Part shown: positions 1-9,370 of the stretch, piece after piece
How positions within the stretch are numbered: position 1 is the stretch's first letter
How the letters are laid out: each line of letters starts with the position of its first letter
Assembly (NCBI GenBank): GCA_963575745.1
Contig: CAUYUJ010009828.1
Location: forward strand, 5,001-31,904
DNA from: Prorocentrum cordatum
Lineage: Eukaryota; Sar; Dinophyceae; Prorocentrales; Prorocentraceae
Direction of reading: 5' to 3'
Length of the DNA: 26,904 nucleotides
Made by a program: the position numbers and the translations under genes
The notes under the pieces: model-generated
Seen by the model: the letters and a program-made list of their open reading frames with translations, nothing else
Told to the model about the DNA's origin: nothing
The model's database searches: none

Positions 1-30
1 GTATACACGTACATCTAGAGATACATACGT

Positions 31-37
31 GTGTATA

Positions 38-81
<44 letters not shown>

Positions 82-95
82 TATATTATCATACG
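31..95. repeat. TA/TG dinucleotide microsatellite
   Basis: An almost pure alternating T/A tract (core about 42-74) is flanked by short GTGTATATGTACA variants. No gene is seen from 96 to 372. Confidence 0.95.
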
Positions 96-372
96 CACCT
101 CTCCGAGGGAGTAGAGCACAGAGGCGATTAATGCGTACGCGGGGCGCCGCGTCCGCGATTGTTCTAGCCGTTTCGCTAGGGACATCCTCGACGTTCTGAA
201 AATCGGTGGCACCCCTCACGCAGATCGTGACGTCAGGGTCCACATGGGAATTTCAACATGTTAACATAAAACCGTCAAAAACACATGGTAATTTCAATAA
301 TTGTGACCCCGCTTCTCAGAGAATGGCGGTTTCGCCTGAAACATCCTCCCAACATCGAGCCCCGACGTACCC

Positions 373-625
373 TCTGGTACCCCAGACCCCGCCTCGAAGC
401 CTCCTGGGGGCCTCCTGGAACCTCCTGGGGCCTCCTGGGGCTTTCTGAACCTTCTGGTACCCCAGACCCCGCCTCGGAGCCTCCTGGGGGTTTCCTGAAA
501 CCTCCTGGGGCCTCCTGGGGCCTCCTGCGGCCTCCTGGAGCCTCTTAGGGCCTCCTGAAGCCTCCTGGGGTCTCCTGGGGCCTCCTGAGGCCGCCTGGGG
601 CCTCCTGGGGCCTCCTGGGGCCCCA
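373..625. repeat. CCTCCTGGGG decamer minisatellite
   Basis: About 20 tandem copies of a 10-bp unit, consensus CCTCCTGGGG, with point variants. A higher-order duplication offset by 80 bp is visible: a block starting TCTGGTACCCCAGACC occurs at about 373 and again at about 453. The tract is open in several frames and gives Pro/Gly/Arg-rich translations on both strands; I regard these as artefacts. Two further degenerate units lie at 783-840. Confidence 0.9.
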
Positions 626-639
626 GAACTACATGCACA

Positions 640-778
640 CACAGAGAAACAAATCACGCCCAACACATCACACGCTAGACAAACATAACACACACAACAC
701 CTACAACGCACAAAAAGCACGCACAACACAGAGCACACATCACACACACACATACACACACACACACACAACACTCAC
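640..778. repeat. CA-rich simple sequence
   Basis: An imperfect (AC)n tract with interspersed CACAAC and CACGC variants, ending in a purer (CA)n run at about 742-772. It lies between two segments of the decamer minisatellite. Confidence 0.9.
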
Positions 779-840
779 AATCCTGGGACCTCCTGGAGCC
801 TCTGCTGGTATCCAAGTCGGGCCTCCTGAGGCTTCCTGGG

Positions 841-1259
841 GGGCCCTGGTACACACATCGCAAGGTGTGGCAACACCACTTGCGCTCGAGTGCGACTTCG
901 CTGTTTCATGTCACTCCTGCTTCAAACGCACCTTCAGTTTTTTGTATGAGCCTGGGCACACACGTGCCACTTGTACATGTAATTTAGAAACACGCGCGCG
1001 CTTAAGTTCTAGCCGACTGCGCAGTCGTTGTCAATAAAACTTGCGCTGATCCACGAAACCCAAAGTACCCAGGGAGAGGTTCCCAAGGCAAGGGCCGCCC
1101 TTGGGTGGAGGTGCTGGCCCTGCTGGGGGGCCTTAGGGCTCTGTGGGCGGTCGCGGAGCCATGCGATGATCGACATGCGACGTGTCGGAAAATTCCGAGT
1201 ATTTCCCAGAGTGCGCAAGTGCCGTGCCTGCCACGGTGGCCGAGGAGGGCCCCAAAGCT
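841..1259. other. Gene-free stretch
   Basis: No coding region, RNA gene or clear repeat was recognised. The open frames here continue into the GGT microsatellite and lack any protein-like composition. Confidence 0.5.
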
Positions 1260-1590
1260 CTGGGCCGCCAGGCCGTCGCCATCGCCGCCGCCCCAGCGGG
1301 CGCCGCCGCCGCAGGAGCCGCCGCCGCCGTCGCGATGATCGTCGTGGTGGTCGTCGAAGTGGTCGTCGAAGTGGTGGTGGTGGTGGTGGTGGTGGTGGTG
1401 GTGGTGGTGGTGGTGGTGGTGGTGGTGGTGGTGGTGGTGGTGGTGGTGGTGGTGGTGGTGGTGATGGTGGTGGTGGTGGTGGTGGTGGTGGTGATGATGG
1501 TGGTGGTGTTGGTGGTGGTGGTGGTGGCGGTGTTGGTGGTGGTGGTGGCGGTGGTGGTGGTGGTGGCGGTGGCGGCGGTCGTTGTCGTCT
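1260..1590. repeat. GCC-rich region and long (GGT)n microsatellite
   Basis: GCC/GCA-rich sequence grades into a (GGT)n trinucleotide tract (about 1372-1580) with rare GAT, GTT and GGC interruptions. It is open in all six frames, so it produces long false proteins of poly-Val, poly-Gly, poly-Trp, poly-His, poly-Pro or poly-Thr. Confidence 0.95.
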
Positions 1591-1659
1591 GTGGACGTGA
1601 ACGGACGATTGCACGTTCTGGGGCGTGTTTTGCTTTTCCCGGGCCTCCCGACTCTGAAG

Positions 1660-2110
1660 ATCTGTGGCGCCCCAAGGGCCTCCAGAAACCTCCTGGGGCT
1701 CTCCCGAAACTCCCACAGGCCCCCACGAGAGCTTTTGATAGCCTGGGAGGGCCCAAAGGGGCGCCAAGGGAGCTCGCAGGGAGGCCCCAGGAGTCCCAAC
1801 AATTCAACACAAATGTGACACACGAGGAAGCGGTTTGTGTGAAATGTGTGTTCAATTTGGTGCCCACTTGGGGCCGTCTCGGAGCTCTCTTGGGGCGTCT
1901 TGGGCGCCTCTAGGGCCGTCTTGGGTCTCTCCTGGGCACTCTTAGGGCCCTCTCGGGGCCCTCTTGGGTCGTTTTGGGGGCGGTCTTGGGGGCCAGTTGA
2001 GCGCTGGAAGCTCGAAAAGTCGAGACCGTCCAGGACACAGAAGAACCTACGGAATATCATAGGTTCTTGCCTCTTGCGCCCATCTGGGGACCCTTCATGG
2101 AGATCTCTTG
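1660..2110. repeat. Dispersed foldback repeat, copy 1 (uninterrupted site)
   Basis: A left arm (about 1660-1800) of CCAAGGGAGCTC-type sequence is followed by an imperfect hairpin at 1803-1853 (arms ATTCAACACAAA and its near complement). A right arm starts with TTGGGGCCGTCTCGGAGCTC at about 1869. A second copy lies at 3560-3892 and continues at 6551; the two align through the left arm, hairpin and right arm. In copy 1 the right arm runs unbroken, so it serves as the empty-site reference for the retrogene in copy 2. The block GGAAGCTCGAAA at about 2006 matches the unit of the 300-bp array at 6551-7830. Confidence 0.85.
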
Positions 2111-2488
2111 GGCCGTTTGGGGGCATCTCGGGGCATCTGGGGGCGTCTGGCCGAAGGTGCCCCCAGGATTTCCACGGGGGCCCCCCCCCGCCTCCAGAGC
2201 GCCCCTCACGAGGCCCAGAGGGCCCCAGGGGCTCCAAAATTGAGCGAAAACCTGGGGGCACCTTTGGCCGGGGGCCCCTTGAGCAACCCCCGACCCAGAC
2301 ATGCTCGCGTCGTCGCAAAATCAGGGCAGGAGGTGTGTGGCCGTTTTCGGCCCCTGGGGGGCCTCGCCGTGCCCCCAGACCGTCAAAGAGCGGCCCGGGG
2401 TGAAACGCTGGCCCTGGGGAAAGGGTCGGGACTTCCAGGGACCCCGCATTGAAAAAATCAGGACGGGGCATTGTCGCCTGGGTTCTGG
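2111..2488. other. Degenerate CTTGGGGCC-type repeat, no gene
   Basis: The sequence continues with degraded CTTGGGGCC/CATCTGGGG motifs. No gene is supported; all open frames are Gly/Pro/Arg-rich repeat translations. Confidence 0.5.
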
Positions 2489-2875
2489 GGTCGGGACCCT
2501 GACATATCGATCTGGCTCGAAAAGTGGAGCAGCAAGACGGGGTCAGGGGTTCCGGTTGCAATTGTTCGCGGTTGTTGATGGGGTCGGAGGATGGCGCCGT
2601 ATCGCCAATGCATCTCAGATGCATCGGCGATGCGTCGGCGACGTCGGCGGTGCATCGGCGCCGTCGGCGTGGAGAATATCGGGATCCACGTCGAGCCGCA
2701 TCGGCGATGCTTCGGCGGCGCGGCGCGATCCTCCGACTGCATCTATTCTTGTTCGGCCCAGGACCCAGATCTCGGACGACCCCGCGGTCTGGGCGTCGCA
2801 CTTGTTTCGCACTGTGCGCTTTCGCCCAGCCTCGGGGCTCGGGACCATCACGGATCGATCCGGGTCAAGGGACGG
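2489..2875. repeat. Imperfect palindrome with flanking direct repeats
   Basis: GTCGGAGGAT at 2583-2592 is exactly inverted at 2728-2737. The complementarity continues inward imperfectly, about 26 of 32 positions by eye, through GCATCGGCGATGC-like sequence. Outside the palindrome, a block containing TCGGGACC and then ATCGATC is present at about 2489-2530 and again in direct orientation at about 2838-2875, a 349-bp offset. No gene is supported. Confidence 0.7.
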
Positions 2876-2879
2876 TGCA

Positions 2880-3490
2880 GGAAAATGGGGTCTGATAGGA
2901 AGGCACCAACTATACACCAATACCGATCCTGGCCAGGATCACCCTGGAATACCGCGACATCCTGGTCATGGTTCCCGTGCTTCTCGCCTCGACTATGATG
3001 GGCCCTGCTTGGGAGGCTCGGAGCGTGCGCCTTCGGACCGGGGCGCTGCCCTCTGCAAGGTCACTCTGGAGCCCCGCAGGGGGCCCGGGAACACGAGCGC
3101 CGCCTCCATCTGCAAGAGGAAGAGAAGGAGGCGCAGGAAGAGGGGAGGCGGGCTGAGGTAGGACAGAGAATATAACGACATCGAGGGTGGTCATGGGGGG
3201 GAAGCAGGAGGCGGGGGACGAGATCACGTAGCTCTACTCAGCTGCTGTTCCGCCCACTCGTCTTCCCTTGGCTCTCCCTTTCTGCTCCTCCTAACTCTCC
3301 GTTTTCGTCAATTCCCGACTCCTACCTTCGGCCTTTCGTGGTCCATTGGCTTCGTCTCTCCTTCCCCTTCCCGCGCGCCCTGCCCCCCCGCGGATGTTGG
3401 CCGTCCCGGGCCATCCCTGGCACCTGCCATCGCTCGGACGTCTATTCCCTGTGTTTTTGTTTGGTTTCGTGCGTGGCTTTTTCGCCAAAT
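2880..3490. other. Gene-free stretch
   Basis: Nothing convincing is seen on either strand. The open frames are short, have no conserved features, and contain pyrimidine-rich runs (about 3240-3370). Confidence 0.5.
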
Positions 3491-3559
3491 GATCAAGGAT
3501 GCTCCTCGATGGTCCTCACCGGAGGAAAAAAGCACACGTCCGAGCGATGCCAAGGGCAC

Positions 3560-3892
3560 CGCTGTCCCGGGCCTGCAAGAAACTCCCAGGAGGGCTTCAA
3601 GACGGCTCAGGACGCCCTCGAGAGGACCGACGAGGGCCACACAGCTTCCAACGACGGTCCCCGGTGGACCTGGACGCCGGGACCACGGAGAGGCCCACAA
3701 AAGGCACCGCGACAGGCTCAGACAGGGCCTCCAAGGAGCCCCAAAAGGGGCGCCAAGGGAGCTCCCACAGCGCCCCCCGAGCCCCAAGAAGTTAATACGC
3801 ATTTAACACAACACCGTCCTTGACGAGGACGCGGTTCGTGTTAAAGTTGTATTAAATTCAAGGGCCTTCTTGGGGCCGTCTCAGAGCTCTCT
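3560..3892. repeat. Dispersed foldback repeat, copy 2, left portion with hairpin
   Basis: The left arm (about 3560-3790) matches copy 1, including the shared run AGGGGCGCCAAGGGAGCTC. A strong hairpin follows at 3792-3855: TTAATAC pairs with GTATTAA, TTTAACAC pairs with GTGTTAAA, and CGTCC pairs with GGACG around a short loop. The right arm begins at about 3868 and is cut at 3892 by the retrogene; it resumes at 6551. Confidence 0.85.
3873..3892. repeat. Target site duplication, left copy
   Basis: GGGCCGTCTCAGAGCTCTCT is identical over 20 nt to 6551-6570. The copy of this repeat at about 1.87 kb has G where both flanks have A (CTCAG), so the two flanks resemble each other more than either resembles that paralogue. 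This fits a duplicated target. Confidence 0.85.
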
Positions 3893-4335
3893 TTTTTTTA
3901 TGGCGGGTTCCGTCGCCGCTGTCGGGAGCCCGTGGCGAGCAAAAGTGGCGAAAGATGCACGGTCAGCAACGCGAGTCGGCGTCGCAGTTGTCGCGAAAAG
4001 CTTTCTCGAGAAAAGTGAACAAGCTCATCACAGTCGACTAGTGAGAAGTCTGTCGAAGAGGAGTGAGAAGCATCAGTGGCAGCTCCACCAACACTCCCAA
4101 AACCAACGTGCGCATGCCGCCCTCCCGCCAATGGCGGCACACCCCTGACCTCGACCGTGACGTCGGGGTGTTTTGGTTAAACTATTACTTTCCGTCGCCC
4201 CGCAGCATGTTTCTGTGGAACCACTGAAATCCCTGCACTGGATGTTGCAGGACGAAAAAGTCGCCGGGAAACATCAGCCCCTTGCAGGCGGGCGGGCGGG
4301 CTAGACCGCCCCGCGCGGAGCAGGGAGCCCCCGGC

Positions 4336-6444
4336 TCAGTAGCCGATTGCGATGGATCCCTGTAGATCCGAAGCTTGACCATACACGCGCGCCTGGAGGG
4401 ACATCATCTTCTGGCACCCTTCCTCGGGCGCCGCCGCCTCCGTGTGGTCATCCTCTCCCAACAGCCCTCCGACACGATACCCAGTGCGCTGAAGGTTCTT
4501 GACGTAGACGTTCAGATAAGGCTGACCCTTGTCGGTGTGCCCGCTGCCGACTTTGAGTTCCACAAGCCCGAGTTTCAGCCACTTCGGCGTCTCGTCACGC
4601 GCGTCAAGAGCGTCGAAGTGAAAGCCTCCAGGCCGCACCTTGTTCGCCCACGTCCCTGTGGCGTTGACCTCCCGGAAGTACATGTCCGAGCAGTGTGCCC
4701 CCAATCGATGCGCGTCGGCCTTTACAACAAGCAGCGCATCCTCGGCGGACGTTCCGCGCGGAACGCTGACCAAGACGGACGTGCCTGGCCTCACCAAGTC
4801 GAACCGCTGACCGAACATGTTCTGCAAGTGTGGGTCGCCGGTGGCGGAGGACGACGACGTCGTCGGCGAGGGCGTTGGTGCGAGCGTTGGTGCCGGCGTT
4901 GGTGCCGGCGTTGGTGCCGGCGTTGGTGCCGGCGTTGGTGCCGGCGTTGGTGCCGGCGTTGGTGCGAGCGTTGGTGCCGGCGTTGGTGCGAGCGTTGGTG
5001 CCGGCGTTGGTGCCGGCGTTGGTGCCGGCGTTGGTGCTGGCGTGCTGGTGCCGAAGACGCGAACGTGACCAGAACTTGATCCAGCACCGTCGTTGCCGTG
5101 TGCTCCAATGACCACGCGGCTGCCGTCGCTGCTCAGCGACACCGAAGTGCCACTCATATCGCCTCCGGCTTCGCCATCGATGTCCTGCCCCACCTGGCTC
5201 CAAGTGTTGCCCGAGAGCCCGTAGACGCGAACGTGACCAGAGTTTGATCCAGCACCGTCGTTGCCGTATGCTCCAATGGCCACACGGCTGCCGTCGCTGC
5301 TCAGCGACACCGACCGGCCACTAAAATCGGCCATGGCTTCGCCATCGATGTCCTGCCCCACCTGGCTCCAAGTGTTGCCCGAGAGCCCGAAGACGCGAAC
5401 GTGACCAGAACCTGACCCCGCACCGTCGTTGCCGTATGCTCCAATGGCCACGCGGCTGCCGTCGCTGCTCAGCGACACCGAGAAGCCACTATAATCGTCT
5501 GAGGCTTCGCCATCGATGTCCTGCCCCACCTGGCTCCAAGTGTTGCCCGAGAGCCCGAAGACGCGAACGTGACCAAAATTTGATCCAGCACCGTCGTTGC
5601 CGTGTGCTCCAATGGCCACACGGCTGCCGTCGCTGCTCAGCGACACCGAAGTGCCACTCAGATCGCCTCCGGCTTCGCCATCGATGTCCTGCCCCACCTG
5701 ACTCCAAGTGTTGCCCGAGAGCCCGAAGACGCGAACGTGACCAGAACTTGATCCAGCACCGTCGTTGCCGTATGCTCCAATGGCCACACGGCTGCCGTCA
5801 CTGCTCAGCGACACCGACCACCCACTAAGATCGCTTTCGGCTTCGCCATCGATGTCCTGCCCCACCTGGCTCCAAGTGTTGCCCGAGAGCCCGAAGACGC
5901 GAACGTGACCAGAATTTGATCCAGCACCGTCGTTGCCGTATGCTCCAATGGCCACGCGGCTGCCGTCGCTGCTCAACGACACCGAGCTGCCACTATAATC
6001 GTCTGAGGCTTCGCCATTGATGTCCTGCCCCACCTGGCTCCAAGTGATGCCCGAGAGCCCGTAGACGCGAACGTGACCAGAATTTGACCCAGCACCGTCG
6101 TTGTAGCGTGCTCCAATGGCCACGCGGCTGCCGTCGCTGCTCAGCGACACCGACAAGCCACTAGTATCGTCTGAGGCTTCGCCATCGATGTCCTGCCCCA
6201 CCTGGCTCCAAGAGGCCTCTCTCACCATGTGGTCAGCCGCCTCGACTTGTCGTCCTCCTTTCTGCTGGCTGGCGTTCACGTGGGGCACCATGGAAGTCAC
6301 TGTAGACACGCCCGTGAAATCAGTCCGTAACGTTGCCGCCTCTAAACCGTCCGGCCCATGCACTGACATCTGCATGAGCTGCATATCGGCGCCCACAGTG
6401 TAAGCGAACGCAAATGTCGCCGCAGAGATCAGTACATGTACCAT
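4336..6444 (-). CDS. Secreted seven-repeat FG-GAP/beta-propeller protein with TPAP linker and VWD-like C-terminus
   Basis: The first in-frame ATG is at 6444 and gives 702 aa; the frame is open further upstream only without an ATG. Residues 1-20 ([19 protein letters not shown]) look like a signal peptide. From about residue 79 there are seven near-identical 56-aa repeats, each opening [12 protein letters not shown] and containing [15 protein letters not shown], then a GNDGAG loop and [10 protein letters not shown]. This resembles FG-GAP/integrin-alpha-type blades, and seven repeats fit a closed propeller. A TPAP-rich, mucin-like linker follows. The C-terminal domain (about 536-702) starts [13 protein letters not shown], like the GDPH start of von Willebrand D domains, and has GGLLGEDDH near its end. 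A secreted or cell-surface adhesive protein is an inference. The function is not known. The CDS stops with TGA and lies wholly inside a retroposed unit, so its promoter must come from the new site or from read-through. Confidence 0.88.
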   Translation of the reverse strand: MVHVLISAATFAFAYTVGADMQLMQMSVHGPDGLEAATLRTDFTGVSTVTSMVPHVNASQQKGGRQVEAADHMVREASWSQVGQDIDGEASDDTSGLSVSLSSDGSRVAIGARYNDGAGSNSGHVRVYGLSGITWSQVGQDINGEASDDYSGSSVSLSSDGSRVAIGAYGNDGAGSNSGHVRVFGLSGNTWSQVGQDIDGEAESDLSGWSVSLSSDGSRVAIGAYGNDGAGSSSGHVRVFGLSGNTWSQVGQDIDGEAGGDLSGTSVSLSSDGSRVAIGAHGNDGAGSNFGHVRVFGLSGNTWSQVGQDIDGEASDDYSGFSVSLSSDGSRVAIGAYGNDGAGSGSGHVRVFGLSGNTWSQVGQDIDGEAMADFSGRSVSLSSDGSRVAIGAYGNDGAGSNSGHVRVYGLSGNTWSQVGQDIDGEAGGDMSGTSVSLSSDGSRVVIGAHGNDGAGSSSGHVRVFGTSTPAPTPAPTPAPTPAPTLAPTPAPTLAPTPAPTPAPTPAPTPAPTPAPTPAPTLAPTPSPTTSSSSATGDPHLQNMFGQRFDLVRPGTSVLVSVPRGTSAEDALLVVKADAHRLGAHCSDMYFREVNATGTWANKVRPGGFHFDALDARDETPKWLKLGLVELKVGSGHTDKGQPYLNVYVKNLQRTGYRVGGLLGEDDHTEAAAPEEGCQKMMSLQARVYGQASDLQGSIAIGY
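4870..5040 (-). repeat. Intragenic TPAP-coding minisatellite
   Basis: A 12-bp unit GTTGGTGCCGGC (plus strand) with GTTGGTGCGAGC variants encodes the Thr-Pro-Ala-Pro linker between propeller and C-terminal domain. It is open in all minus-strand frames. Such tracts commonly vary in length between alleles. Confidence 0.9.
5050..6210 (-). repeat. Seven tandem 168-bp coding repeats
   Basis: The 168-bp unit is repeated seven times, marked on the plus strand by TGGCTCCAAGTGTTGCCC at 168-bp spacing (the outermost copies diverge in this marker). Copies differ at only a few codons, mainly the four to six residues after DGEA. This implies recent tandem duplication or gene conversion. Confidence 0.95.
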
Positions 6445-6516
6445 TGCTAAGTCGACGATAGCCAAGAAGTGTGGCAATGAATGTTCAGTTGCGATGTGGG
6501 AAAACAAAGATCTCAC

Positions 6517-6553
6517 CTTGAGCCCAAATGGCTTGAGCCAAAATGGGTACGGG
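6517..6553 (-). promoter_or_regulatory. Tandem relict spliced-leader sequences (full plus truncated)
   Basis: On the minus strand 6553-6532 matches the 22-nt dinoflagellate SL at about 20 of 22 positions: CCGTACCCATTTTGGCTCAAG against CCGTAGCC in the known leader, plus a C at the variable first base. It is followed directly, at 6531-6517, by CCATTTGGGCTCAAG, which is the SL's last 15 nt with one mismatch. That truncated form is what results when the AG inside a genomic SL copy (CCGTAG) serves as trans-splice acceptor. The pair sits 72 nt upstream of the ATG. Confidence 0.9.
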
Positions 6554-6570
6554 CCGTCTCAGAGCTCTCT
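6551..6570. repeat. Target site duplication, right copy
   Basis: Identical to 3873-3892. It overlaps the 5' end of the relict SL by up to three G residues, so the exact junction is ambiguous by that much. The foldback repeat continues with TTGGGGTGTAG, as in copy 1 after the same motif. Confidence 0.85.
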
Positions 6571-7830
6571 TGGGGTGTAGTGGGCGCGTCTGGGGCCGTG
6601 TAGGGGTTCTCTTGGGCCGTCCTGGGACCCTCGTTGGGGCCTCTTGGGCCATCTCGGGGCGGTCGTAAGGGCCTCTTGAGACGTCGCGGAGCGCCGGAAG
6701 CTCGAAAAGCCGAGACCTTCGAAACCACCCGAGGAACATGATTTGTTTTTGCCTCTTGCGGCCATCTGGGGAGCGCTGCTCGAGTCCTCTAAGGCCGTCT
6801 GGGGGCATCTGGGACGGAAGACTCGAAATATCGCTTCGGGCTCCTGCGCTCGGGCCCCTCTTGGGACCGTCTTGAGGCGTCTTGGGCGCGTCTAGGGCCG
6901 CTCGGGGCCCCTTTGGGCAGTCTTTGAGCGCTCTTGGGGGCCTCTTGGCGGTCCGTCTCGGGACGGTCTTGGGGGCCTCTAGGGACGTCGTGGGGCGTCG
7001 GAAGCTGGGAAAGCCGAGAGGCCCGAAAGAGTTGAAAATCTGTAGGTAATCAATGATTTTTGCCTCCTGGGGCCCTCTTGCGCCGTCTGGGGGCATCTTG
7101 GGAAGGAAGGGTAGAGTTTTCCTTTCGGTCTCCTGCTCGTGGGCCCCTCTTGGGGCCATCATGGGGCCCTCTTGGGCCGTCTTGGGCCCCTCTTGGGGCC
7201 GTCTTGGCACCATCTTGGCCCGTCTTGGAGCGGTCTTGGGGGTCTCCAGGGCCGTCTTGGGGCAGTCTTGGAGGCCTCTGGGGACGTCGTGGAACGTCGG
7301 AAGCTCGAAAGTCGAGAATCCGAATACATTGAAAAACCCATGGTGAATCAATAGTGTTTGCCTCTTGGGGCCCTCTGGGAAGCGAAAGAGGCTGCCCGGA
7401 AGCCCCACGGGGCATCTCGCAGCCTTCTGGTGTCACTGTGACGCCACTTAAGGCCGTCTGGGCGGCTCTTCTTGGACCGTCTTGGGCCCCTCTTGGGGCC
7501 GTCTTGGGACCCTCTTGGCCTGTCTTGGGGCGGTCTTGGGGGTCTCTTGGGCCGTCTCGGGGCGGTCTTGGAGGCCTCTGGGGACTTCGTGGAACGTCGG
7601 AAGTTCGAAAGTCGAGAATCCCAGAAACATCGGAACAAAAACCATAGTAACTCAATGGTTTTTGCCTCTTGGTGCCCTCAGGGGAGCGAAAGTCGAATCC
7701 TCCTGGGCTGTCTTGAAGCTATCCAGGGTTGCCTGGAAGCCTCGCGGGACGTTATGAAACCTTCTGGTGTCTCTGTGGCACCACTTGGAGCCGTCTGTGT
7801 GGCTCTGAGGTCTGGAGAGGGTCCCCAGGG
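6551..7830. repeat. Tandem array, 300-bp period, four units
   Basis: The marker GGAAGCTCGAAA and its variants occur at about 6696, 7000, 7299 and 7599, spacings of 304, 299 and 300 bp. Each is followed by a short AT-richer block and then TTTGCCTCTTGG. Between markers the sequence is CTTGGGGCCGTC-type repeat. A lone related unit is at about 2006. Minus-strand open frames here (up to about 300 codons) give Pro/Arg-rich repeat protein and are not called. Confidence 0.88.
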
Positions 7831-7889
7831 AGCCTGGAGCCACCATGGCGACCCGAGGCAGCTGGGAGAAGGCCCCCGGCCCTGTACCC

Positions 7890-7913
7890 ATATCTATATC
7901 TATATCTATATAA

Positions 7914-7960
<47 letters not shown>

Positions 7961-7962
7961 CC
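7890..7962. repeat. TATATC / TA / GA microsatellite
   Basis: (TATATC)n passes into (TA)n and then (GA)n. It lies at the symmetry centre between the forward array (6551-7830) and its inverse counterpart (8100-8700). Confidence 0.9.
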
Positions 7963-8099
7963 TATATTTTTATAAGCCCGGGCGGGGGGAAAACCCCCCA
8001 CCCCCACCCCCAAAACCGGACTCCCGGGATCTGGGGCTTTGGGACCCTCCGGACGGGCCTCGAAGCGGCACCAGGGCCTCGCAGGGCGTTTTGCCAAGC

Positions 8100-8700
8100 C
8101 TTCCCAGCACACCTCGGGCGATCAGGGGGGTCATCGGAGACGTCCCAGAGACCCCCAAGACAGCACAAGAGTGCCCCAAGAGTGACCGACGTGACCTCAA
8201 GATGGCCCAAGAGGCCTACAGGACGGCCCCAAAGAGGCCTCCAAGAGCACTCCCAAGAAGGCCCCCAGAGGCAAAAATCATGAATTTTCTGATGGTTTGT
8301 GGTGAATTTAGGAGTTCTCCTCTTTTCGGCTTCGCGACGCTCCAAGACGGCGGTCTTCTGGGCGTCCGAAGCCGCCTGCGAGGCTCCCAAATCGCCCCAC
8401 AACCATCCGAAAGGGCTTCCAGGCAGTCCAAGAGAGCCCCAAAACTGCACAACACGGGTCCAAGATGGCCCTCAGAGAGCCCCATGGCGGCCCAAGATGG
8501 CCCAAAGACACCTTCCGAAGCATTCCAAATCGTGACCCGGTCGTTCAGGGAGACCGTGGTTGGAGGCAGGGTGGCCCGAGGAAGCCCCCCGAGGCCCCCA
8601 GAATACGCCCAGAAGGTCTCCAGAAGGCCTTAAGAAAGCCTGAAACAACTTTTGTGAGGCCCCTAGAGGCTCTCCAAGGAGGAGCCTCCGCAAAAAAGAG
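8100..8700. repeat. Inverse-orientation cluster of the CTTGGGGCC repeat
   Basis: CCCCAAGAG/GGCCCAAGAT-type motifs are the reverse complement of the array at 6551-7830. At 8265-8360 the reverse complement of the 300-bp unit's AT-rich block is seen (GAGGCAAAAATCATGAATTT and onward to CGCGACGCTCCAAG). No gene is supported. Confidence 0.75.
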
Positions 8701-8920
8701 CTGAGGAGGATGGGGAGAATGCGCAGGGCATGGCGAAAATAAGGAAAAAGAAACATGGAGGAAGGATAACGGATAACATTATTATAGCGGCGATGCCAGA
8801 AGAGGCAACCAGGAGTTATCGCTAAATTGTCGGCTTGACCTTCTTGCTATTCCGCCTGCAAACCAAACTTCAAGGACCAAGGTGCATGGCGTGAAGCGCC
8901 ACTGCGTCTTGTGTATGTAA
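8701..8920. other. Gene-free stretch
   Basis: No gene or RNA is recognised. GGATAACGGATAAC at about 8765 faintly recalls the GATAAC repeats at 18.7 kb but is too short to link. Confidence 0.4.
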
Positions 8921-8924
8921 TACC

Positions 8925-9130
8925 ATGCATATATATATATATACTATATTATATATAATATGTGTATACAATATAATATATATTTATATATATAAGGTAA
9001 GTAATTCACACAGATCGATATAACTTACAGATACAGATATGCGGATACAGATACATATACAGATAAGATACATATGCAGATGCAGATACATATACAGATA
9101 CCGGCCCGCGGATGCAGATAACATATACAG
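8925..9130. repeat. AT-rich tract and GATACA-type hexamer repeat
   Basis: A TA-rich segment (8925-9000) is followed by degenerate tandem GATACA/GATATG/CATATACA units (9015-9130). Confidence 0.85.
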
Positions 9131-9139
9131 AGAAGACTT

Positions 9140-9370
9140 CCACGAACAACGCCCGCCGACGACGACGACGAAGACAACGAACGACACCGACGTACAAAAA
9201 CGCCGACGCCGGCGCCGCGCCGATGAGCCTATGACGCCTAGGACGCCTATGACGACGACCGCGACGAGACGACGACGGCGACGACGACGACGCGACGACG
9301 ACGAACTACGACCGAACGCCGACGCCGACGCGACGGCCGACGGCCGACGCCGACGCCGACGCCGATTGGT
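9140..9370. repeat. (CGA)n/(GACGCC)n simple sequence
   Basis: Imperfect GAC/CGA triplets pass into GCCGAC hexamers. The Arg/Asp-rich translations are artefacts. Confidence 0.85.

Larger units (their letters stand above)
3893..6553 (-). mobile_element. Retroposed cDNA (retrogene) with A tail and relict spliced leaders
   Basis: Read on the minus strand, the unit starts with a relict spliced leader at 6532-6553. It continues with a second truncated SL, a short 5' UTR, an intact 702-codon CDS and about 435 nt of 3' UTR, and ends in eight A residues (T8 at 3892-3899 on the plus strand). Identical 20-nt sequences flank it. Removing it rejoins the dispersed repeat into the continuous order seen at 1.84-1.92 kb. 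SL, A tail, lack of introns and target duplication together are the expected signs of an mRNA copied to DNA and inserted, presumably with LINE-type machinery supplied in trans (inference). The open frame is intact, so the insertion may be fairly recent or still under selection. Confidence 0.9.

Noticed and set aside
1002-2801. 599-codon minus-strand open frame with poly-His
   Set aside because: It exists only because the (GGT)n tract lacks stops; the rest is translated dispersed repeat with no domain.
6485-7655. Pro/Arg-rich minus-strand frames over the 300-bp array
   Set aside because: The frames follow the repeat and shift with it; no ATG context, SL or domain supports a gene.
8760-8900. 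Possible tRNA or small RNA in the low-repeat stretch
   Set aside because: No cloverleaf, T-loop consensus or conserved stem could be found by eye.
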